From Phycisphaerae bacterium (GTDB taxonomy: Bacteria > Planctomycetota > Phycisphaerae > UBA1845): a DNA stretch of 57,445 nucleotides. The translations under genes were made by a program, and so were the position numbers. Below the pieces are notes generated by a model that was given only the letters and a program-made list of their open reading frames with translations, had not been told where the DNA came from and searched no databases. The DNA is taken from the NCBI GenBank assembly GCA_029260055.1, contig JAJDDX010000305.1, forward strand, positions 1-57,445, given 5' to 3'. The number at the start of each line of letters is the position of its first letter. Positions within the stretch are counted from its first letter, which is position 1. Shown piece by piece: positions 7,702 through 15,497 of this stretch.

Positions 7702-8919
7702 TTGAATAACAAAGATGCAATCACCGAGACGCTCGCCCAGGCTGTGGCCACTTCCGAGCCAGCTCAAGATCCTCGCGATCCGTTCCAACCACCGGCTTGG
7801 CGCGAAACCGAAGAGGGAAAGGCGTTCCTGACAGACGTTCGAGAAGCCGACTCCCTTCAACTCTTCGACGGCACGCTACAGGTGGTAGGTCCCTCAGCCT
7901 CGGCCTTCGGACGCGACGACCTTGCCAACTGGATGGTCGAGCGAGCGATGACCGTCGGCGCAAAACAGACGGTGGAGGAACTCGACCGATACATCGGGGA
8001 AGACCGTTTTGACGCACATCTAGTCATGGTGTTGTCAGGCCTCCCCGTCGATGCGGAGCACGTTCTTGCGAACGGTACTCGATTGGTGCCGGCGCACAAC
8101 GTTCCAAATGAACGCCTCGCCGCGGCTCTGGCAGGTGGCAGCCGCACTCTACTTCCAAACGCGAGCAATTCGAGTGCGCTAGTATGTGATCTCCAGCTTA
8201 CGAAGGAGCATCGATCCCAAACCGATGGAAGTGAAGAGCGAAAACGCTTCGACGGTTCAGCCTTGGATGAGATGCGCCGGACACTGGAAGACGCACGGCT
8301 ATGTCTTACGCTCGTACGAAGAGATGGATGCGGAGTTCAGGCGATCGCAACGCCGTTGGTTGCAGGCGATGATGTCCCCAATCACGATTGGTTCGTGTGG
8401 CGTCTTCATTCATATCGGACGCCGAGCCCTCTTGCGCCGCCGTTGATACCTGTTGAGGCACAAGTCGCCCGTTCGCTGCTCGACAGCTTCGGGGCACTCG
8501 ATCCAGCGTCCCAGGACCATCTGCGCATACCTATGCAGAAGCTCAACGAATGTGCTGCCGGCTTCGATTGGACACAGGGCGCGATTGACCTTCGCGTTGC
8601 CCTCGAGTCCCTATTCTTGAACGACAACACCTCCGGAGAGTTGTCCTATCGGCTTGCCCTTCGCGCGGCTATGTTCACCGGTGGGGACCTAAACGCGCGT
8701 GAAGACACCAGGAAGAAGATCAAAACCGCCTACGGGCTGTGCTCAAACGCAGTACACAACGGGCGGCTAGACCTCAAGGCAAAGGATGTCGAGACACTGG
8801 AATGGGCGAGGGAGCTTGTACGAAATACGCTGCGTCGGATGATAGGCGATGGTAACGCCAAACCGGACTGGGCGAGCATCGAGCTTGGCGGGGAGACCGC
8901 CAACTGCTCGGATCCGTGA
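7702..8919 (+). CDS. HEPN (Apea-like) domain protein with altered active site
   Basis: A 405-aa soluble protein. The C-terminal third reads like an Apea-type HEPN domain: AIDLRVALESLFLND, then GELSYRLALRAAMFTGG, then the motif helix YGLCSNAVHNGRL. HEPN RNases use R-x4-H; here the His is His352 but the Arg position is Cys347 (TGC at 8740-8742, one transition from CGC), so RNase activity may be lost. The N-terminal 250 residues match nothing I know. The start is a TTG preceded by GGGAG at 8 bases. GC appears lower than in its neighbours, and it is an orphan bracketed by repeats at 7328-7415 and 8935-9034, suggesting acquisition. A defence role is inferred from the HEPN family only. Confidence 0.7.
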   Translation: MNNKDAITETLAQAVATSEPAQDPRDPFQPPAWRETEEGKAFLTDVREADSLQLFDGTLQVVGPSASAFGRDDLANWMVERAMTVGAKQTVEELDRYIGEDRFDAHLVMVLSGLPVDAEHVLANGTRLVPAHNVPNERLAAALAGGSRTLLPNASNSSALVCDLQLTKEHRSQTDGSEERKRFDGSALDEMRRTLEDARLCLTLVRRDGCGVQAIATPLVAGDDVPNHDWFVWRLHSYRTPSPLAPPLIPVEAQVARSLLDSFGALDPASQDHLRIPMQKLNECAAGFDWTQGAIDLRVALESLFLNDNTSGELSYRLALRAAMFTGGDLNAREDTRKKIKTAYGLCSNAVHNGRLDLKAKDVETLEWARELVRNTLRRMIGDGNAKPDWASIELGGETANCSDP

Positions 8920-8934
8920 TCGCCGGGCAGAATA

Positions 8935-9034
8935 CACTGGCGGGCGGACCGCCAGTGGCACCCGGCGTGAACACCCTCTGGCTGATCGCTGTGAGCTGAA
9001 AGCTGACGGCCGCGCAGGCTGAAGCCTGCGGCTC
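8935..9034. repeat. Right repeat block of the HEPN gene
   Basis: At 8935-8957, CACTGGCGG-GCGGA-CCGCCAGTG followed by GCACCCG, in the same orientation as the copy at 7328. At 9008-9034 is the exact 27-base reverse complement of 7389-7415. Between them GAGCTGAAAGCTGACGGC resembles the CTCAGCTCTCAGC string repeated at 26505-26540. Confidence 0.85.
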
Positions 9035-9066
9035 AGGACGGAAGGAGCGGGGAAACTAGGTGCCCG

Positions 9067-9783
9067 TCACCCTAGGAACCGATATTTGATGATCGCCCAG
9101 AGGGCGGGGAAGCCGTCGAGCCAGCTAATCTTCTTACCTTCGTCGTGGCTGCGGCCTGCGTAGCTGATGCCCACCTCGTACACGCGCCAGTGCTGACCCG
9201 ACTTGCTCGGCCTGGCGACCTTGGCTGTGAACTCCGGTTCGAAGTCGAACCGGTTGCATCGGAACTTGACGCCGTCGATCACCTCGCGCCGAAAGACCTT
9301 GTAGCAGGTCTCCATGTCGGTGAGGTTCAGATCGGTCGCCATGTTGGACAGCAGCGTGACGAAGCGGTTGCCGACCATGTGCCAGAAGCGATCGACGCGG
9401 TGGGCCGCTCCGCCGCGGAAGCGCGAGCCGTAGACCACGTCGGCGATGTCGTCGGTCAGCGGCTTGAGCAGGATGCCGTAGTCTTCCGGATTGTACTCGA
9501 GGTCGGCGTCCTGGATCAGCAGGATGTCGCCGGTGGCCATCGCGAACCCCTCGCGGAGTGCCGCGCCCTTGCCACGGTTGACATCCATGAGCTTGATGGA
9601 CATGTCTACCTCGGGCCAGCGCTCCTTGAGCTTGGGATAGACCTCCCGCGTGCCGTCCTTCGAGCCGTCGTCGATCAGGACGAGCTGCTTCTCCATACCG
9701 ACGTCGACGGCGATGACGCGCCCGAGGATCTCCTCCAGCGTGTCGGCCTCGTTATAGACGGGAATGATGATCGATAGTCGCAT
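9067..9783 (-). CDS. GT2 glycosyltransferase, polyprenyl-phosphate mannosyltransferase (DPM1-like)
   Basis: A 238-aa GT-A fold family 2 enzyme. MRLSIIIPVYNEADTLEEIL is the nucleotide-binding N-terminus; VLIDDGSKDGT, LIQDADLEYNPEDY (the DxD-like metal site) and VVYGSRFRGG follow, the usual DPM1/polyprenol-phosphate sugar transferase series. No C-terminal membrane helices are present, as in short DPM1. It probably moves a sugar from a nucleotide donor to a lipid-phosphate carrier on the cytoplasmic face. The ATG at 9783 is preferred over a 353-aa in-frame extension, which is Arg-rich shadow sequence running into kdsD. It starts 17 bases after kdsD and is probably co-transcribed, so a role in envelope glycan synthesis is likely. 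Confidence 0.85.
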   Translation of the reverse strand: MRLSIIIPVYNEADTLEEILGRVIAVDVGMEKQLVLIDDGSKDGTREVYPKLKERWPEVDMSIKLMDVNRGKGAALREGFAMATGDILLIQDADLEYNPEDYGILLKPLTDDIADVVYGSRFRGGAAHRVDRFWHMVGNRFVTLLSNMATDLNLTDMETCYKVFRREVIDGVKFRCNRFDFEPEFTAKVARPSKSGQHWRVYEVGISYAGRSHDEGKKISWLDGFPALWAIIKYRFLG

Positions 9784-9800
9784 TCGTTGAATCTTCTCGG

Positions 9801-10847
9801 CTATGCGGTGTCGAAAACGGTGAAGCCGCGGGCGATGAGGTCCTGGATGTCGATCAAACCGACGACCTTCCGCTCCGCGTCGACCACCGGAAGCTCGTCG
9901 ATCCTGTGCTTCTGCATGAGCTTGAGGGCATCGATGACGAGTGCGTCGTGGCGAATGTGCTTCGGGTCGTGCGTCATCAGGCCGGTGACCGGTTGATCCG
10001 GGCTGTGGTCCTGCCGCCACAGACGGAAGAAGTCGCCCTGCGTGACGATGCCGACCAGCTTGCCGTCGCCGTCGACCACGGTAGCGGCTCCGGCGCGCAT
10101 CGGCGCTGAGAGGATGGCCTCGTTGCACTGCGCCAACGTGGCCGTCTGCGGCACGGACGGACAGTTCGCCCCGGTGCGCATGATCTCAGCCGTCTTCATG
10201 AGGAATCGGCCCAGCGCCCCGCCGGGGTGATAGCTGGCGTATTGTTCCGGCTGAACCGACTTGAGCTCCATCACCGTCAGCGCCAGGGCGTCGCCCAAGG
10301 CGAGCATGGCGGCCGTCGACGAGCTAGGCGCGAGCCCGAGCGGGCACGCCTCTTCGGTGTCACCGATATCGAGTACATAGTCCGCGTGCTTGGCGGCTCC
10401 CGAATCGAGCTTGGCGGTCAGAAGGATGACGGCACAGCCGAGGTCCTTGAGTCGCGGCAACAACTCGACGAGTTCCGAGCTTCCGCTCTTGCTCAGGGCG
10501 AGGACCACGTCGTCGTTGTGGACCATGCCCAGGTCGCCGTGAAGCGCCTCGACCGGATGAACGCTGTAGGCGAGCGTGCCGGTGCTAGCCAGTGTGGCTT
10601 GAATCTTGTTGCCGATCAGCCCGGCTTTGCCCACGCCGGTGACGCACACACGTCCTTGGCAGTGGAGGATGGCCGCGACCGCGCCGGCGAAGGTGTCACT
10701 AAGCCGTCCCCGCGCGTTCTGGATGGCGGCCGCCTCCGCCTCGAGAACCGCGCGCCCGCGCTGCAGGATCGCGTCTCGATCCGGGTTGGGGGCGGCTTCT
10801 GCCATGGGCGTTTTTGTCGTTTGCGTCGTGTCCATGTGGCTGAGCAT
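9801..10847 (-). CDS. kdsD: Arabinose-5-phosphate isomerase (SIS + two CBS domains)
   Basis: About 348 aa. The N-terminal SIS domain (VCVTGVGKAGLIGNKI, ASTGTLAYSVHPVEALHGDLG, LALSKSGSSELVELLP, CPLGLAPSSSTAAMLALGDA) and two C-terminal CBS motifs match KdsD/GutQ/KpsF, which convert ribulose-5-phosphate to arabinose-5-phosphate, the first committed step to Kdo. The block HPGGALGR is diagnostic. It implies Kdo-type lipopolysaccharide or a capsule. The start is ambiguous: a TTG at 10874 overlaps the upstream stop, and ATGs lie at 10847, 10835 and 10805; none has a good ribosome site, so I give the longest ATG. Between the YdjY-like gene and the GT2 gene on one leftward transcript. Confidence 0.9.
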   Translation of the reverse strand: MLSHMDTTQTTKTPMAEAAPNPDRDAILQRGRAVLEAEAAAIQNARGRLSDTFAGAVAAILHCQGRVCVTGVGKAGLIGNKIQATLASTGTLAYSVHPVEALHGDLGMVHNDDVVLALSKSGSSELVELLPRLKDLGCAVILLTAKLDSGAAKHADYVLDIGDTEEACPLGLAPSSSTAAMLALGDALALTVMELKSVQPEQYASYHPGGALGRFLMKTAEIMRTGANCPSVPQTATLAQCNEAILSAPMRAGAATVVDGDGKLVGIVTQGDFFRLWRQDHSPDQPVTGLMTHDPKHIRHDALVIDALKLMQKHRIDELPVVDAERKVVGLIDIQDLIARGFTVFDTA

Positions 10848-10870
10848 TATGGTCGACGGGACGACATCTC

Positions 10871-11905
10871 TCAACCACCGTCGGGTTTTGCAGCCGGTTT
10901 GACCGGTTTTTCGGGTTTGGCGTCTTGCGGCTGCATGTCGATCGCCTCGCGCGGCACACCCGCCTTGCGCAGAGCGATGGTGACGTCCCGCAGGAAGAGC
11001 GGGTCGATGTCGGGCTTGGGCCTTAGGACGACGGTGACCTGCTTGCCCGCTGCCACCGTGGCTGTGAACCGAGCGGCGATCTCATCCGCGTTCACGTGCT
11101 TGCCGTCGATTCTCATGACGCCCTTGTCGCTGAGCTCGACCTTGATCGCCACCACGCCCGGTTTGCGGATGAGCAGCGTGCAGAACGTGCCGGCGGGCGG
11201 TACTTCCTTGCTGTTCGCCATGAGCCAGAGGGCTTCGTTGTCGGCTGTGTGGGGTGTGTCGACCGCGATCAGCGCGCTCGAGAAATCGACGACGCACGCG
11301 ACGGTGCCCTCGACCTCGGCCGCGAGCTTCGTCCCTTCGATCCGCCGCGAGCCGGCAAACACCCAGCGCAAGGACTCGGGCGAGGCCTCGTTGTCGTTAG
11401 CCTTGACCATCCAGCGCCAGGCCGGCACCACGATCTGCTTGCCTTTGGCTTCGTATTGGACCAGGAGTTCGACTTCGTCGCCCTCCGGCGGCAGGACGCG
11501 GTCTTTCGCCTTGTCATATCGGATCGGCGAGCCGGGTTCGAAGCCGACGAGCCCCATCGCCTGGTAAATGTGCGTGGGGCGTGCCTTTACGATCACGACG
11601 CTCTCATGCTCGCGCGTGCCCGGCGAGCAGGCGAAGAGTTCGAGCGGCCCGGATTGCAGGACGACTTGTGCTTCGAGTTCCACGGTCTTGGTGGTCCAGT
11701 CGATCCGGACGCCGTCGGCGAAATCGCGAGGCTTGACGGTTCCGATGCGCCGCGGGGACTCTTCGCGCGGGCCCGTGTCGCGCCCTGGGACGGTGGGGCG
11801 CTGGCCGAGCGCCGGCGTGCCGAGCAGCGCGCCGAGAAGCATGGTCGACAACAGGTATCCGCACGCGGTCGATCGGCGTGTGTTCACGGTTCGTGGGCTA
11901 GCCAT
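10871..11905 (-). CDS. Exported YdjY-domain protein with ExbD/TolR-like C-terminus
   Basis: A 344-aa protein with a signal peptide (residues about 1-35, LLSTMLLGALLGTPALG). Residues about 50-230 resemble the YdjY domain common in planctomycetes (ELEAQVVLQSGPLELFACSP, ESVVIVKARPTHIYQAMGL, a PPEGDEVELLVQY strand, a W-rich loop). The last 100 residues read like the periplasmic domain of ExbD/TolR (KPGVVAIKVELSDKGVMRID, VTVVLRPKPDIDPLFLRDV, ALRKAGV). The fusion is unusual because ExbD normally has its own membrane helix. A terminator at 11971-12009 separates it from the secretin gene, so it likely heads its own unit with kdsD. No enzymatic function is evident. Confidence 0.65.
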   Translation of the reverse strand: MASPRTVNTRRSTACGYLLSTMLLGALLGTPALGQRPTVPGRDTGPREESPRRIGTVKPRDFADGVRIDWTTKTVELEAQVVLQSGPLELFACSPGTREHESVVIVKARPTHIYQAMGLVGFEPGSPIRYDKAKDRVLPPEGDEVELLVQYEAKGKQIVVPAWRWMVKANDNEASPESLRWVFAGSRRIEGTKLAAEVEGTVACVVDFSSALIAVDTPHTADNEALWLMANSKEVPPAGTFCTLLIRKPGVVAIKVELSDKGVMRIDGKHVNADEIAARFTATVAAGKQVTVVLRPKPDIDPLFLRDVTIALRKAGVPREAIDMQPQDAKPEKPVKPAAKPDGG

Positions 11906-11970
11906 GGTGTGGTGTTCCCGGGACTCATCGGTTCAGTTCAGGTGCGTCATGTTATCCGCGCCGCGCATGA

Positions 11971-12009
11971 AAAAACACCCGCCCGGCACAACGTGCCGGA
12001 CGGGTGCTG
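11971..12009 (-). terminator. Rho-independent terminator of the pilus/secretin operon
   Basis: Read leftward, a GC-rich stem of about 15 bp (arms 11976-11990 and 11994-12008, loop of 3) is followed by a run of six T (A run at 11971-11976 on the plus strand). It lies 19 bases after the secretin stop. It is the best intrinsic terminator in the window and divides the pil-like operon from the YdjY-kdsD-GT2 genes. Confidence 0.9.
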
Positions 12010-12027
12010 TATTCGCGTTTCGGGTCC

Positions 12028-15000
12028 CTATCGCTGCGTGAACGACGGGAAGGACAGTTGCTCCTGCTCGCTGTGGATCAGCACCTTGGGCTTGATCAGG
12101 ATCAGTAGCGTCTGTTCGTCTTTGACTGTCGTCCTCGAGGTATAAGCTCGCTTGAGCACCGGAATCTTGGAGAGAATCGGCACGCCGGCCTCGACTTCGG
12201 TCTCTGCTGCCAGCTTCTGGCCGCCGATCAGCAGCGTACCGCCGTCCGGCACCGACACCATCGTCTGAATTCGCTGGGACGAGAGGGTGGGCAATTGGAT
12301 GAAGGCCGACAGCGCGCCGGTACCACCGCTGAACGGGAACGTCTGCATATCGAGCAGTCGCGTGATACCGGGGGCAAGCAGCAGCATGACGTACCGGCGA
12401 TCCGCCGTCACGGTCGCCCGGACGAAGAGGCTGGCACCGGCGTCGATCGTCGCCGTCTGCGGCGCCTGAGCCACCGCACCCTGCGCGACGACCGGTTGGA
12501 GCTGGCTCACGAAGTTCTGCTGGAGCGTCACCGCGACCCACGCGGAGCCGCCGTTGAAGACGACCAGTCTCGGGGCCGTCAGGACGGTCGTTCGCGAATC
12601 CGCCTGCGTCGCCCGGATCAGGAAGTCGACTTGGATGTTGTCCAGGAAGCTTCCCATGATGCTCAGTGCCGGGCCGATCGCCTGGCCGGCGAAACTACCC
12701 GGGATGTCCGAAGGCAGGTTCGCCGGGTTGGTGAACTGCGTGACGCCGCTGAGGATCGGAATCGGCGTGCCGTTGGCGCCGCTGCCGTTGTTGGCCTGTG
12801 GCACGAGGAACGCCTGCGTGAACGGCTGGTTGACTGCGGCGTTGGCGGACGCCGTCGCCGTGCCGATGCCGGGCACGTTGGGGGTTTCGCCGAGCCGGGA
12901 GAAGGTACGCGGTAACAAGAGCCGCGACCCCAAGACGGGGTCCACCGCCACGCTGCCGCCACCCTCGTCGAGGAAATCGAACCCGGCGTTTCCGCCGTTG
13001 AGCACGATGTCGAGGTCCATGCCTAATTCTTCGAGATAATGGTTCGACACAGTCAGGAAGATGGCTTCGACGGCGATCTGAATGGCCCGCTGTTCGCGGA
13101 GCTTGTCGAGCAAGCCGCCGATCTGTCGCTGGGCGGCCGAGTTCTGCGTGATGACGAGCTGGCCGTTGATCTCGCGGATCGTGCCAATGGTTCCGCCTCG
13201 ATCGCGCCAGGAATCGGGATCTACGGTGTCCTCGATCAGGCCGATGAGCTCCTGGACTTTCGTATGGCGCTGAAAGTCCTGTTCTGGATCGTCGTCGTCA
13301 TCCACACCGGCTCGCCACGGCAGGTCAGCGGACCTGTCCTTCTTCACCGTCGGCTGAGTGGCGTCCCGCAGGTCCGACGCCGGAGCACCGGTGAACGCCG
13401 GGATGTCCATCAGCAGATCGTTGACGGCGTAGACAGCCGGGTAGGTTCGCGTGGCCAGCGTCTGGGATGTAGCCACCGATACCGCCCCGTCGGCCACGTC
13501 GAAGCCGATGTCGACCACGCCCGCACCGGCCTGGTCGAGTACTTCGGTCATGGCCTTCTTGAGGCTGATCTGGTTCGGCAGGCTCAGAGAGATCGGTGCG
13601 TCCGCCTCGATCCCGGCATTCTTGAGGTCGTGCCAGTTGACGATGATGTTGACGTTGTAGGCGTCGGCGAAGGCCTGCATGACCTGCTGGAACGGTTCAC
13701 GATCGAAATCCACGTCGATGGGCTGATCGAGCGCACTGATCAGCAGGCTGTCCTTCCCGCCCCTTCCGGGAATCTGGCGCTCCGGACGCTTGATGAGTTC
13801 CAGCCAGTTGTCCGGGTAGGCGCTTTCCGTCTGCCACCACGGAATCTTAGATTCCTCTACGTCGATGAGGGCACTTTGCGACTGCTTGTAGAACGTGTCG
13901 CGGTTCTTCTGCTGCCAGTTGTACTGCTGCTGTTCCTCGAGGGTATCCATCATCCAGCGTGCGGGCTGATACTGCGGGTCGATGACGGCGACCTGCCGGA
14001 GAAGGGCGATGGCGGCCGGCAACTCGCCATCCTTGCGGTGCTGCATGGCCTGCTCCATGAGCAGGTTGACCTGGTTCGCACGCCGCTGCTCGATCTCCCG
14101 CAGCTTGGCGCTACGCTGAGCCTCGATGTCGCGGCGGGTCTTGGCGACCTCGTCCTCATGGTACTTCCGCTCGGCATCCGCGACCGTGCTCGTGAGGGCA
14201 TCCAGCTCGCTTCGGAGGTTCTCGTACTTGGTGACGGGGTCAGCGTATTGCTTGCCGGATTCCACGATCTGCCCGGCACGCACCAGAAGCTGGCCGGCAT
14301 CCTGGAATCGCGACTTGGCGACGTGTTCCCGAACTAGCACGTCGACATCGCGGTACTGCGTGACCGTCCGCTGCCAGTTGATCGCGTCATCCCGCCGAAT
14401 CCGGTTGACCAGGCTGGAGCCCTGAGCGTCATTTCGCTGGTGGAGGCGTACCCGCTCTATGCCCTCGACGGCTTCGGGGAACCCGGGCACCGCTTGAAGT
14501 GCCGCTTCGTACTTCTCGACGGCCTCGTCGTAGCGCGCCGCGCCCGCAAGCTCGTTTCCGCTGTCCGTGAGCGCACGCGCCCGTTCCGCGTCACCGGATT
14601 GGCCGCCGCCGTGGGACTCGGATGTGGCTTTGATGACATCCTGTTTGGCTTGCTCCCCACCCGCGGCGCCGCTTCGCACGTCGGCGAGCTTGGCCTCGGC
14701 GGATCGCCGGACGGCTTGGGATGCATATTCGTTTGCGAGGACGGCCTCGAGCAGCCTCTCGGCCTCGGTCGCCTCGCCGTCCGCGATGGCGGTCTCGGCG
14801 TCCTCCAGGTTTCGGAGGGCCTTGTCTTCCATCGTGATGGCGATTTGGACTCGGCTCAGATAATCATCCCGCGTCGTTTGCTCTTTGGCGTCGAGCTTGG
14901 CGCGGTCGATCCCTGCCAGGACCTCCTGAGCGGCAAGGTATTCTCCCCGATCGAAGAGCTGAATGGCATTAGCCAGTGCGTCCGACTCATCGGACGCCAC

Positions 15001-15078
15001 GGCGGGCATCGCAACCGCCATGGCAACCACGAGGGCCAGCATGAACGCGGTACCTGTGAAAATCCTCGGGACTAGCAA
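12028..15078 (-). CDS. TPR-containing outer-membrane secretin (PilQ/GspD family)
   Basis: A 1016-aa exported protein that should form the outer-membrane channel of a type IV pilus or type II secretion machine. The signal peptide ends VAMPAVASDE. Three TPR-like stretches occupy about residues 30-410 (ANAIQLFDRGEYLAAQEVL; GAARYDEAVEKYEAALQAVP; GELPAAIALLRQVAVIDP). An STN/N0-like domain (INIIV-type strand NVNIIVNWHDLKNAGIEAD) follows near 470, then a KH-like N domain (VITQNSAAQRQIGGLLDKL), and the secretin core with VPDGGTLLIGG and GVPILSKIPVLKRAYTSR. It is longer than typical secretins (600-750 aa) because of the TPR part. TTG start with AGGAGG at 8 bases. Last gene of the pil-like operon. Confidence 0.9.
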   Translation of the reverse strand: MLVPRIFTGTAFMLALVVAMAVAMPAVASDESDALANAIQLFDRGEYLAAQEVLAGIDRAKLDAKEQTTRDDYLSRVQIAITMEDKALRNLEDAETAIADGEATEAERLLEAVLANEYASQAVRRSAEAKLADVRSGAAGGEQAKQDVIKATSESHGGGQSGDAERARALTDSGNELAGAARYDEAVEKYEAALQAVPGFPEAVEGIERVRLHQRNDAQGSSLVNRIRRDDAINWQRTVTQYRDVDVLVREHVAKSRFQDAGQLLVRAGQIVESGKQYADPVTKYENLRSELDALTSTVADAERKYHEDEVAKTRRDIEAQRSAKLREIEQRRANQVNLLMEQAMQHRKDGELPAAIALLRQVAVIDPQYQPARWMMDTLEEQQQYNWQQKNRDTFYKQSQSALIDVEESKIPWWQTESAYPDNWLELIKRPERQIPGRGGKDSLLISALDQPIDVDFDREPFQQVMQAFADAYNVNIIVNWHDLKNAGIEADAPISLSLPNQISLKKAMTEVLDQAGAGVVDIGFDVADGAVSVATSQTLATRTYPAVYAVNDLLMDIPAFTGAPASDLRDATQPTVKKDRSADLPWRAGVDDDDDPEQDFQRHTKVQELIGLIEDTVDPDSWRDRGGTIGTIREINGQLVITQNSAAQRQIGGLLDKLREQRAIQIAVEAIFLTVSNHYLEELGMDLDIVLNGGNAGFDFLDEGGGSVAVDPVLGSRLLLPRTFSRLGETPNVPGIGTATASANAAVNQPFTQAFLVPQANNGSGANGTPIPILSGVTQFTNPANLPSDIPGSFAGQAIGPALSIMGSFLDNIQVDFLIRATQADSRTTVLTAPRLVVFNGGSAWVAVTLQQNFVSQLQPVVAQGAVAQAPQTATIDAGASLFVRATVTADRRYVMLLLAPGITRLLDMQTFPFSGGTGALSAFIQLPTLSSQRIQTMVSVPDGGTLLIGGQKLAAETEVEAGVPILSKIPVLKRAYTSRTTVKDEQTLLILIKPKVLIHSEQEQLSFPSFTQR

Positions 15079-15497
15079 AGGAAGCTCCTCCTGGTTCCGG
15101 TCGGCCTAACTGCAGGGCTTCGGCAGGGCCGGAATGCGTAACGAACGCTCCGGTGTCTAGGGCAAAAACTCACAACGCAGCGCGTCAAAAGCTCATCCGG
15201 TGTGAATGAACGTCCCCACGGTGCTCGGCGCCGACGAGCAACCGGGATGCAGATTCTAGGGGCACAAACACGCAGCCGCAACCCCGAAACTCATTCTCGA
15301 CGGCTTCCGCGTCTGCCCGTTTTCCGGGTCGCGGGCCCTCGTTTTCCCTGTCAATCCCCGCTTTCGGGCGGCCCGCGGGGCCGGCCCCGCCCGGGCGTCG
15401 GTCATGGGGCAGCGCCCGGCGAAGGCTGCTGCTCCCGGAGCCCCCTCGAGCGGCTTCACTCGCCCACAGTTTCAACCCTGACTTCGGGTCCGCTTGC
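15079..15497. other. Intergenic region before the secretin gene
   Basis: No convincing gene in 419 bases. The left end carries the secretin ribosome site (AGGAGG on the minus strand). The middle (about 15366-15396) is very GC-rich with overlapping GGCCCGCGGGG/CCGGCCCCGCC inverted repeats, perhaps an attenuator or partial terminator inside the operon. ORFs through it are Arg/Pro-rich shadows. Confidence 0.5.

Noticed and set aside
13039-14337. 432-aa rightward ORF opposite the secretin gene
   Set aside because: Antisense shadow of the TPR and N domains of the secretin; the protein is Val/Leu/Asp-rich without motifs.
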